From contig NW_026111294.1 in assembly GCF_024679095.1 (NCBI RefSeq), forward strand, positions 248,001 through 312,000: 64,000 nucleotides of DNA. The letters run 5' to 3'. The stretch is from Eriocheir sinensis. Lineage: Eukaryota > Arthropoda > Malacostraca > Decapoda > Varunidae. Position 1 is the first letter of the stretch. The number at the start of each line of letters is the position of its first letter. The notes under the pieces are model-generated. The model saw only the letters and a list, made by a program, of their open reading frames with translations. It was not told the DNA's origin and ran no database searches. A program made the translations under genes and the position numbers. Of the stretch, positions 55,437-64,000 are shown piece after piece.

Positions 55437-57620
55437 TGGTGGGCCAGTGTCTGTGGGAGGGCTGTCTTGGGTGGTGGCCAGTGTCTGTGGGAGGGCTGTC
55501 TTGGGTGGTGGCCAGTGTCTGTGGGAGGGCTGTCTTGGGTGGTGGCCAGTGTCTGTGGGAGGGCTGTCTTGGGTGGTGGCCAGTGTCTGTGGGAGGGCTG
55601 TCTTGGGTGGTGGGCCAGTGTGTGTGGGAGGGCTGTCTTGGGTGGTGGCCAGTGTGTGTGGGAGGGCTGTCTTGGGTGGTGGCCAGTGTGTGTGGGAGGG
55701 CTGTCTTGGGTGGTGGCCAGTGTGTGGGAGGGCTGTCTTGGGTGGTGGCCAGTGTGTGTGGGAGGGCTGTCCTGGGTGGTGGCCAGTGTGTGGGAGGGCT
55801 GTCCTGGTGGTGGCCAGTGTGTGGGAGGGCTGTCTTGGGTGGTGGGCCAGTGTGTGTGGGAGGGCTGTCCTGGGTGGTGGCCAGTGTGTGTGGGAGGGCT
55901 GTCTTGGGTGGTGGCCAGTGTGTGGGAGGGCTGTCCTGGGTGGTGGAAAGTGTGGGTGGGAGGGCTGTCCTGGGTGGTGGCCAGTGTGTGGGATGGATGT
56001 CCTGGGTGGTGGCCAGTGTGTGGGAGGGCTGTCTTGGGTGGTGGCCAGTGTCTGTGGGAGGGCTGTCTTGGGTGGTGGCCAGTGTCTGTGGGAGGGCTGT
56101 CTTGGGTGGTGGCCAGTGTGTGTGGGAGGGCTGTCTTGGGTGGTGGCCAGTGTCTGTGGGAGGGCTGTCTTGGGTGGTGGCCAGTGTGTGTGGGAGGGCT
56201 GTCTTGGGTGGTGGCCAGTGTCTGTGGGAGGGCTGTCTTGGGTGGTGGCCAGTGTCTGTGGGAGGGCTGTCTTGGGTGGTGGCCAGTGTCTGTGGGAGGG
56301 TTGTCTTGGGTGGTGGGCCAGTGTCTGTGGGAGGGCTGTCTTGGGTGGTGGCCAGTGTCTGTGGGAGGGCTGTCTTGGGTGGTGGCCAGTGTCTGTGGGA
56401 GGGCTGTCCTGGGTGGTGGGCCAGTGTCTGTGGGAGGGCTGTCTTGGGTGGTGGCCAGTGTGTGTGGGAGGGCTGTCCTGGGTGGTGGCCAGTGTCTGTG
56501 GGAGGGCTGTCTTGGGTGGTGGGCCAGTGTGTGTGGGAGGGCTGTCTTGGGTGGTGGCCAGTGTCTGTGGGAGGGCTGTCTTGGGTGGTGGCCAGTGTCT
56601 GTGGGAGGGTTGTCCTGGGTGGTGGGCCAGTGTCTGTGGGAGGGCTGTCTTGGGTGGTGGCCAGTGTGTGTGGGAGGGCTGTCTTGGGTGGTGGCCAGTG
56701 TGTGTGGGAGGGCTGTCTTGGGTGGTGGGCCAGTGTCTGTGGGAGGGCTGTCTTGGGTGGTGGCCAGTGTCTGTGGGAGGGCTGTCTTGGGTGGTGGCCA
56801 GTGTCTGTGGGAGGGCTGTCGTGGGTGGTGGCCAGTGTGTGTGGGAGGGCTGTCTTGGGTGGTGGGCCAGTGTGTGGGAGGGCTGTCTTGGGTGGTGGGC
56901 CAGTGTCTGTGGGAGGGCTGTCTAGGGTGGTGGGCCAGTGTCTGTGGGAGGGCTGTCTAGGGTGGTGGGCCAGTGTGTGGGGGAGGGCTGTCGTGGGTTG
57001 TGGGCCAGTGTCTGTGGGAGGGCTGTCTTGGGTGGTGGGCCAGTGTCTGTGGGAGGGCTGTCTAGGTGGTGGGCCAGTGTGTGGGAGGGTTGTCCTGGGT
57101 GGGCCAGATTGTGTGGGAGGGCTGTCTTGGGTGGTGGGCCAGTGTCTGTGGGAGGGCTGTCTTGGGTGGTGGGCCAGTGTGTGTGGGAGGGCTGTCTAGG
57201 GTGGTGGGCCAGTGTGTGTGGGAGGGTTGTCCTGGGTGGTGGGCCAGTGTGTGTGGGAGGGTTGTCTTGGGTGGTGGGCCAGTGTGTGTGGGAGGGTTGT
57301 CTAGGGTGGTGGGCCAGTGTCTGTGGGAGGGTTGTCTAGGGTGGTGGGCCAGTGTCTGTGGGAGGGCTGTCTTGGGTGGTGGCCAGTGTCTGTGGGAGGG
57401 TTGTCCTGGGTGGTGGGCCAGTGTGTGTGGGAGGGCTGTCTTGGGTGGTGGGCCAGTGTCTGTGGGAGGGTTGTCTTGGGTGGTGGGCCAGTGTCTGTGG
57501 GAGGGCTGTCTTGGGTGGTGGCCAGCATGTGTGGGAGGGCTGTCTTGGGTGGTGGGCCAGTGTCTGTAGGAGGGCTGTCTTGGGTGGTGGGCCAGTGTCT
57601 GTGGGAGGGCTGTCTAGGGT
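55437..57620. repeat. 35-bp minisatellite, second array (about 64 copies)
   Basis: Same unit and orientation as the 52.7-54.2-kb array, but mostly 34-bp units (GTGGCCAGTGTCTGTGGGAG) with CTTGG, and 35-bp GGGCC units increasing toward the right end. TCTAGGG variants occur only after 56915. The different dominant subtypes show that the two arrays were homogenised separately. Confidence 0.96.
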
Positions 57621-57724
57621 GGGTGGGTGTAGTCTGGTATCTGGGACGGGAGGGTGCCAGGCACTGCTGCCATCACCATTAATAATAGAGGAAAGATGAT
57701 GTTTGTGAGATATTAATTTCCTTG

Positions 57725-59055
57725 AAAATATGGTCTGGGGTGGGGTATATCGAGGAATATATTTGGTAAAGGTATGGTAAGGTCAGGTTATATAAGGTTA
57801 GGTTATATTGTTTATGATAAAGAAATAGATATTGTCTGGGGTGGGGTATATTAAGGCACAGGTCGTTATGTTAGGTTAGTCTTAGTTAGGTTACGTCAGG
57901 TACGGTAAGGTCAGGCTAGGTTATATTGTTTATGATATAGTAATAGATACTGTCTGGGGTGGGATATATCGAAGCGCGGACCAGGTTATGTCAGGTTAGT
58001 TTTAGTTAGGTATGGCGTTAAGTGTTCAGAGAGTTGCCCGTCTCAAAATTTGATACACTGGCTATTTATTTCTGGCCAAAATATTGTGCTTTTTCATTTG
58101 GAGATATTTTTTTCTACGGAAACTACTAAAAAGTGATTTATTGCAATTTCATCATCTGGCGCCACAGCTGCAAAATACCTCGCAGAGGGTTTAGGGTGGG
58201 GGAACATATTTAAATTATCCCAACCAAACTTTATGACCTAACAGCTAATGGGGGGCCTCGCCCCCCTCGCCCCCCCTTCTAACCAGGGGGGCAGCATCCC
58301 CCCCCCTGGACCTCCCCCCATATGTATATGTGACCTAATTCTGCAAGGGGGTATTTCTCGAAACACCGGCTGCACCGCCGCCGCGCCCGTCACCAGAGCA
58401 GTCAAATATGGCACGCGTAAACAGTGGTAGCCGTAATTATTTCGTAAAACTTGAGAAACACAACAGTAGTAGGTAGAACACCGTAGAATTAATCTAACCT
58501 TACCAGGCGAGTGTGGGCCAAATTATTGAGAGTCGTATGCCATCCCTCTAACGCTCGGGGCCCACAACACCGCGGCCCACAAAAAAGACACTAACTTTCT
58601 AAAATTCGGTAGCATCGTTTCTGTCAATTTGCAATGCATATATATGGGGTTCAAAATGCATGGAATAATGAGATCTAACCCATGGCTAGGGTGAGAAGTA
58701 CTGCAGTGAGATGGGCAACTCTCTGAACATATATCTAGGTCAGGTTAGGTTATATTGTTTATGATATAGAAATAGATATTGTCTGGGGTGGGATATATCG
58801 AGGCACGGGCCAGGTTATGTTTGGTTAGTTTGTCAGGTTATGTCAGGTGCAGTTGTTATGTCAGGTACAGTTATAAATAAATATGATAAAGATTTGAATA
58901 TTGTCTTGGGTGGGATATATTGAGCCATGGGCCAGGTTATGTTTGATTAGTTTCAGGTTATGTCAGGTGCAGTTGTTATGTCAGGTACAGTTATAAATAA
59001 ATATGATAAAGATTTGAATATTGTCTTGGGTGGGATATATTGAACCACAGGCATG
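57725..59055. repeat. ~100-122-bp tandem repeat, six copies, split by an insertion
   Basis: GTCTGGGGTGGG(G/A)TATAT or GTCTTGGGTGGGATATAT occurs at about 57733, 57834, 57951, 58781, 58903 and 59023, each followed by GGTTATGT(T/C)AGGTTAG-type phrases. The array is interrupted by the 707-bp inverted-end element at 58023-58729. Confidence 0.85.
58023..58729. mobile_element. Short non-autonomous element with 23-bp inverted ends
   Basis: The left end TGTTCAGAGAGTTGCCCGTC at 58023 and the reverse complement at 58707-58729 (ending CTCTCTGAACA) pair over 23 bp with one mismatch. The interior has no coding frame of note and several poly-G/poly-C runs (58248-58320). It lies within the ~110-bp array, which resumes after it, so it is an insertion. 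No clear target duplication was found, so the superfamily is unknown. Confidence 0.6.
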
Positions 59056-59254
59056 TAAAATCCATTCTCCCTAAGGGTAAGAATTTTTATCCCTGCAAAA
59101 TTGTGTAGTTTTGGTAAATTTATTCTCCTGAAGTTATTTGAGATTTTATATGCATTATTTTTTGCATGTGGATTGTTAAATAGTTCAGGTTTAATATTAA
59201 TTAAACAGAAATAAAATATCTTCAATATTTTTGCTGTAATAGTCTGAATAATTT

Positions 59255-59302
59255 TGTCTCAATTCACCCCAACAAAAAAAAGTTTTGAGGTGAATTGAGA
59301 CA
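59255..59302. repeat. Hairpin with 14-bp perfect arms, related to the 22-bp array
   Basis: TGTCTCAATTCACC (59255-59268) and GGTGAATTGAGACA (59289-59302) are exact reverse complements around a loop with poly-A. The arm sequence is the same as the core of the 22-bp unit repeated at 62.57-62.93 kb. Confidence 0.85.
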
Positions 59303-60270
59303 CATTTTAGCAAGTGCCAGCAAACATTGGCTGGTGCTGCACCCTGGTGGTGGATCCTGTCACTGACAACATAGGAAAACTATAGGCGACATCTGGTGAT
59401 ATCTGGCTTTCTTGAGACTGTTTTCACCTCCCACCCGTGATCCGCCAGAGTCCTCTTTCTTGCTCACATGACAAGATGAATCAACACTATTTCTTATTTT
59501 ATCACTCATCAAGGACAACATGCGTTAATTTAGTCACAATTACAAGATCTAAAGTTCATTGGGTACATTTCCCTAGCTGCTTAGCGTCACTGTATGCGAC
59601 GGAATTTCTTAAAACGTCCTTTTTTCAACAAAATATTGACAAATGGCATCGTTTCACTTTCTTGTCTCTGATGATTTACAATGTTTTCATACCGGAAAGT
59701 TCCTACTTATCCTACAATGATGTGCAGCAGTAACACAACAGTAACCTCGTGAACTCTATATCCAACCCCACCTGGCAGGGTTACTCGTAGGAAGCTCAGG
59801 AAATGGTCCTTGCCATAGGCCTAAAGAGGTGCGGCCAGCAAGAAAGTGGCCGTACTCTGCTCTGCTGCGGCTTGTGCGGGACCCCTGATTCTTGTCAAGA
59901 ATTTGGGGGTAGTCTTGAAAATCTGATGCGCTAAAACAAGAAATGCAAGAATTTCCCTAGATTTGGGAAAATTCTTGCTCGGTCCAGGGTAATTCTTGAT
60001 CGCCAGACGATATCTTATGATGGAGAGTGAGCAAGACACTTATGTGAGCTTTATTCCTAGGAAATTTGGGAAGATTTACCCTGAGGAAGAGAAATACTAT
60101 GTAGTAACCCATGATAGGAGGGCATACATAGCAAGAGTTCTAAAAGTTTGTATAACCAGTGTAACAATTAAATTCTTAGAGAGAGGATGAACACTCAGTA
60201 GGACTGGCCCAAACGTGGTTATGTTGGTGAGGTTAGTATGACACACTTGATCAGTGGACCAGTGCTGTTG
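59303..60270. other. Spacer; one weak ORF
   Basis: No firm gene. A plus-strand frame at 60020-60190 ends EEEKYYVVTHDRRAYIARVL and VTIKFLERG, in the style of small SH3-like modules seen in some transposon-related arthropod proteins. It opens only 65 codons, has no clear splice sites and I do not assign it. Confidence 0.4.
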
Positions 60271-60279
60271 TCAGGCACA

Positions 60280-60282
60280 CCG

Positions 60283-60316
<34 letters not shown>

Positions 60317-62335
60317 GCAAAGGAGACAGCTCAAGGGCACAAAAAAGTAAACATTAATAAAAAAAAAAAAAAAAGCCCGCTACTCGCTGCTCCTAAAAAG
60401 AATCCAAAGAGGTGGCCGAAAGATAAGTCAGTTTCGGGAGGAGAGGTGTCCTGATACCCTCCTCTTGAAAGAGTTCAAGTCGTAGGCAGGAGGAAATACA
60501 GATGAAGGAAGATTGTTCCAGAGTTTACCAGCGTGAGGGATGAAAGAGTGAAGATGCTGGTTAACTCTTGCATAAGGGGTTTGGACAGTATAGGGATGAG
60601 CATGAGTAGAAAGTCGAGTGCAGCGGGGCCGCGGGAGGGGGGGAGGCATGCAGTTAGCAAGTTCAGAAGAGCAGTCAGCGTGGAAATATCGATAGAAGAT
60701 AGAAAGAGAGGCAACATTGCGGCGGAATTTAAGAGGTAGAAGACTATCAGTATGAGGAGGAGAGCTGATGAGACGAAGAGCCTTTGCCTCCACTCTGTCC
60801 AGAAGAGCTGTGTGAGTGGAGCCCCCCCTCACATGAGATGCATACTCCATACGAGGGCGGACAAGGCCCCTGTATATGGACAGCAACTGTGCAGGGGAGA
60901 AGAACTGGCGGAGACGGTACAGAACGCCCAGCCTCGAGGAAGCTGATTTAGTAAGAGATGAGATATGAAGTTTCCAGTTGAGATTTTGAGTTAAGGATAG
61001 ACCGAGGATGTTTAGTGTTGAGGAAGGTGATAGCTGGGTGTTGTCAAAGAATAGGGGATAGTTGTTTGGAAGATTGTGTCGAGTGGATAGGTGGAGAAAC
61101 TGTGTTTTGAGGCGTTGAAGGACACCAGGTTCTTCTTGCCCCAATCGGAAATAATAGTAAGGTCTGAGGCTAAGCGTTCTGCAGCCTCCAGCCTTGAGTC
61201 GTTAAGTTCCTGAAGGTGGGTCTTCTATTAAAAGAAGTTGAATAATGCAGAGTGGAATCATCGGCGTAGGAATGGATAGGACAGTTCGTTTTGGAAAGAA
61301 GATCATCAATGAACAACAGAAAAGAGTGGGAGATAGGACAGAACCCTGTGGACACCACCACTGTTAATAGATTTAGGGAAGAACAGTGACCGTCTACCAC
61401 GGCAGAAATATAACGGTCAGAAAGGAAACTGGAGATAAAGGTACAGAGAGAAGGATAGAAACCGTAGGAGGGTAGTTTAGAAAGCAAAGATTTGTGCCAG
61501 ACCCTATCAAATTTTGATATGTCCCAGCAATAGCAAAAGTTTCACCGAAACGGCTAAGAGAGGATGACCAAGAGTCAGTTAAGAGGCTAGGAGATCACCA
61601 GTAGAACGCCCCTTGCGGAACCCATACTGGCGATCAGATAGAAGGTCAGAAGTGGAAAGGTGCTTTTGAATCTTACGGTTAAGGATTGATTCAAAAGCTT
61701 TAGATAGACAAGAAAGTAAAGCAATAGGACGGTAGTTTGAGGGATTGGGAGCGGTCACCTTCTTAGGTACAGGCTGTGTGAAGGCATACTTCCAGCAAGA
61801 AGGAAAGGTAGATGTTGACAGGCAGAGGCGAAAGAGTTTGACCAGGCAGGTGACAGCACGGAGGCACAGTTTTAAGGACAATAGGAGGCACTCCATCAGG
61901 TCCATAAGCCTTCTGAGGATTGAGGCCAGAGAGGCATAGAAAACATCATTTTGAAGAATCTTTATAACAGGCACAGGCATAAAGAAGTCAGAGGGGGATG
62001 AGTAGGAGGAATATGCCCAGAATCGTCCAGAGTGGAGTTTTTAGAAAAAGTTTGAGAGAAGAGTTCAGCCTTAGAGATAGATGAGACGGCAGTGTTGCCG
62101 TCAGGACTGAGGAGTGGAGGGAAAGATGAAGAAGTGAAGTTGGAGGAGATGTTTTTGGCTAGATGCCAGAAGTCACGGGAAGAGTTAGAGAAAGCAAGGT
62201 TTTGACATTTTCTATTAATGAAAGAATTTTTGGTTAGTCGGAGAATAGATTTACAAATAGAAGGATTGATAAAGCTTCTGCTGACTTTAAAATGCATGTA
62301 AAACACAGCATGATGTAACCACTTCCCTGGCATTT
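60280..62335 (-). mobile_element. APE-type LINE with poly(A) tail, minus strand, decayed
   Basis: Minus-strand frames in order are a linker (62333-61962), RT fingers/palm start (61980-61579), palm with the YADD box (61487-61170) and thumb plus C-terminus (61144-60428). The 3'UTR follows, ending in A-runs: T-runs on the plus strand at 60284-60314, with an internal A-run at 60360-60374. The poly(A) end and YADD box set it apart from the octamer-tailed FADD element at 11-14 kb. No endonuclease was seen above 62335, so the copy is 5'-truncated. Confidence 0.85.
60428..62333 (-). pseudogene. Reverse transcriptase of the poly(A) LINE, frame-broken
   Basis: Segments: FINRKCQNLAFSNSSRDFWH linker; YAFTQPVPKKVTAPNPSNYR and ALLSCLSKAFESILN, then YGFRKGRSTGDLL; a second frame with LLSKLPSYGFYPSLCTFISS, SFLSDRYISAVVDG and HSYADDSTLHY (catalytic YADD); a third frame with NLNWKLHISSLTKSASSRLG, YRGLVRPRMEYASHV and GKLWNNLPSSVFPPAYDL, ending SFKRRVSGHL. 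The catalytic palm Asp before KSLLSKL and part of the GVPQGS region are lost in frame changes near 61350 and 61500-61570. At least three frame changes are present. Confidence 0.85.
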
Positions 62336-62562
62336 ACAGAAAGTAACAATACGTAGGTTACTTCTCTTTTTTACTAGCTACCCGGGATACAAATTCATCA
62401 TGGTATTTTCCAAAGGGGAAAAAAACAGGTACCTAAATGTCTGAAAGGTGGGTATTTTTGTTTGAAGTGATCTTGATTCATTCAGATATCAAGTCAATTC
62501 AACAACAAGTAAGAGGATGTTCGTTTATTTACCATACAAAACAGTTTTTACACCTGTCTAAA

Positions 62563-62930
62563 TTCACCCCAAGAAGTGTCAATTCACCCCAAGAAGTGTG
62601 TCAATTCACCCCAAGAAGTGTCTCAATTCACCCCAAGAAGTGTCTCAATTCACTCCAAGAAGTGTCTCAATTCACCCCAAGAAGTGTCTCAATTCACCCC
62701 AAGAAGTGTCAATTCACCCCAAGAAGTGTCTCAATTCACCCCAAGAAGTGTCTCAATTCACCCCAAGAAGTGTCTCAATTCACCCCAAGAAGTGTCTCAA
62801 TTCACCCCAAGAAGTGTCTCAATTCACCCCAAGAAGTGTCTCAATTCACCCCAAGAAGTGTCTCAATTCACCCCAAGAAGTGTCTCAGTTCACCCCAAGA
62901 AGTGTCTCAATTCACCCCAAGAAGTGTGCC
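62563..62930. repeat. 22-bp minisatellite, about 17 copies
   Basis: Unit TCTCAATTCACCCCAAGAAG plus TG. The first three units are 18-20 bp, the rest 22 bp. Very low divergence suggests recent expansion. Confidence 0.95.
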
Positions 62931-62967
62931 GTGTGCCTGTGTTGTCCAGCAGAGGCCGGAGGAGTCT

Positions 62968-63105
62968 GTGAACAGCAGCGGCACCAGCCAGGTGCTGGAG
63001 TGGTGCCAGGACACATCCATGGTGGTGGTTGGTGTGTGAACAGCAGCGGCACCAGCCAGGTGCTGGAGTGGTGCCAGGACACATCCATGGTGGTGGTTGG
63101 CATAA
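62968..63105. repeat. 68-bp direct duplication
   Basis: AACAGCAGCGGCACCAGCCA starts at 62971 and again at 63039; the two copies are nearly identical through GGACACATCCATGGTGGTGG. Confidence 0.95.
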
Positions 63106-63391
63106 GTGTTTCAGGCTGGGCCTCATAAACCAAAACCTTTCGCCCCCCAAGCACACACACTTGACAAGGCTTTCCTAGGATTTGTGGGGGTCATTTCCAT
63201 GGCCTGGTTTATGAATTGGTGCTCCCTTTGTATGTTGATCACTGCCCCTATAAAAGAGCGAATAAATGAGCTGCCTTCAAACCAAATATAATAGAATAGA
63301 GATAAAAGAGTATATGTAGTCAGTCGGTGTAGTTGTTGTTGCTGTGGAGACAGAAGGCAATCTTGTACGTTAATCACCCAATGACTTGCAG

Positions 63392-63539
63392 ACCAACAAG
63401 AATCGGCTGATCTTATACTCTGTCGTGGCTGATGAGTCTCGGCGGGAGGTTTACGAGCAGAGGGACCTGCCAGCCCCCCCAAGCGGGAGTCTTCCAACCT
63501 GTATGCCTGTGAGCCCGTCCGCCTCTCATGATCTCCACA
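63392..63539 (+). CDS. Candidate 148-bp internal exon of an unknown gene
   Basis: An acceptor (caatgacttgcag, AG at 63390-63391) is followed by an open frame TNKNRLILYSVVADESRREV, then YEQRDLPAPPSGSLPT. This ends at CCACA/GTGAGTG, a near-perfect donor with GT at 63540-63541. The exon enters in phase 0 and leaves in phase 1. The first half has the mix of hydrophobic and charged residues of a folded protein; the second half is Pro/Ser-rich. I do not recognise the family. The frame runs past the donor to 63613, so an unspliced ORF is not excluded. Confidence 0.4.
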
Positions 63540-63641
63540 GTGAGTGCTGGGATGGATTTTGCTGCTCCTCAGAACCTTGGGGAATAACACAGGAAAATGT
63601 CGTCCATTCTTAGTTTTTACCACAAAATGTCATGTCAAGGA

Positions 63642-64000
63642 TACAGCAATTGTGTTACTGTGAGTGGTGGCAACTCTTTCCCTTCCCTTCCCTTCCCTTC
63701 CTTCCCTTCTCATCCCTTTCTCTACCAATTGTGTTACTGTGAGTGGTGGCAACTCTTTCCCTTCCCTTCCCTTCCCTTCCTTCCCTTCTCATCCCTTTCT
63801 CTACCAATTGTGTTACTGTGAGTGGCAGCAATTCTTTCCCTTCCCTTCCCTTCCCTTCCTTCCCTTCTCATCCCTTTCTCTACCAATTGTGTTACTGTGA
63901 GTGGTGGCAATTCTTTCCCTTCCCTTCCCTTCCCTTCCTTCCCTTCTCATCCCTTTCTCTACCAATTGTGTTACTGTGATGGCAGCAATTCTTTCCCTTC
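63642..64000. repeat. 79-bp minisatellite with (CCCTT)n, continues past window end
   Basis: TGTGTTACTGTGAGTGGTGG starts at 63651, 63730, 63809, 63888 and 63967. Each unit carries (TTCCC)n and ends CTCTACCAAT. GTGGC/GCAGC and AACTC/AATTC variants distinguish copies. Confidence 0.95.

Noticed and set aside
52549..57682. Long ORFs (up to 658 residues) of Gly/Trp/Val or Pro/His/Thr composition
   Set aside because: All three plus frames and a minus frame are open because the 35-bp unit lacks stops in each register. Frames drift with 33-35-bp variants and have no start, domain or splice evidence.
59437..59733. 98-residue plus-strand ORF
   Set aside because: No domain, repeat or splice support; length is within chance expectation for this composition.

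Overview
The window is eukaryotic nuclear DNA, very repeat-rich, most likely from an arthropod and probably a decapod crustacean. The signs are long pure (CA)n, (TA)n, (ACT)n and (GGA)n microsatellites, many kilobase-scale minisatellites, split genes with GT/AG-type borders, several APE-type non-LTR retrotransposons and a Polinton-type DNA element. I see no bacterial operon, rRNA, tRNA gene or CRISPR array. The species assignment is an inference from the character of the repeats.

Layout. 1-1.7 kb: a tandem-repeat ORF encoding an acidic, tryptophan-rich protein, followed by an AATAAA. 2-9.5 kb: microsatellites, a candidate signal-peptide exon (minus, about 3.7-3.8 kb), an 83-bp minisatellite ending at a candidate 84-bp exon (6.6 kb), and old dispersed repeats. 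9.5-10.9 kb: a ~73-bp minisatellite and a (TA)n tract. 11.15-14.67 kb (minus): a CR1-like LINE with an SGNH-esterase ORF1, endonuclease and reverse transcriptase, all with broken frames. 14.7-15.2 kb: a polypurine tract. 15.5-16.6 kb: a decayed hAT-type transposase. 17.8-19.15 kb: an old copy of a CACTGTGAGG satellite. 21.2-21.4 kb: a Myb/SANT-like domain, frameshifted. 21.4-26 kb: diverged tandem duplications.

26.5-33.6 kb: a 7-kb satellite built from 17/18-bp monomers, passing into a 42-bp tandem array. That 42-bp array is split by a 6,676-bp element (33,880-40,555). The element has terminal inverted repeats beginning AG and ending CT, a 6-bp target duplication (GATGTA), and a broken protein-primed family B DNA polymerase. 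These are the hallmarks of Polinton/Maverick elements, and this is the strongest finding.

40.9-46.8 kb: LINE fragments, two tRNA-derived SINE copies in opposite orientation, and further tandem repeats. 46.8-52.5 kb: a nested pair of retrotransposons, in which a plus-strand LINE (about 47.06-50.55 kb) interrupts a minus-strand Jockey-like LINE. 52.7-57.6 kb: two large 35-bp minisatellite arrays on either side of a minus-strand LINE ORF1 with a zinc-knuckle remnant. 57.7-59.05 kb: a ~100-120-bp array split by a 707-bp element with inverted ends. 60.27-62.34 kb: another minus-strand LINE with a poly(A) tail. 62.5-64 kb: 22-bp, 68-bp and 79-bp tandem repeats, with a candidate coding exon at 63.39 kb.

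Host coding content is low and uncertain: four candidate exons or ORFs, none of which I can assign to a named gene. Almost everything recognisable is mobile or tandem-repeat DNA, and nearly all transposon frames are interrupted, so most copies look inactive.
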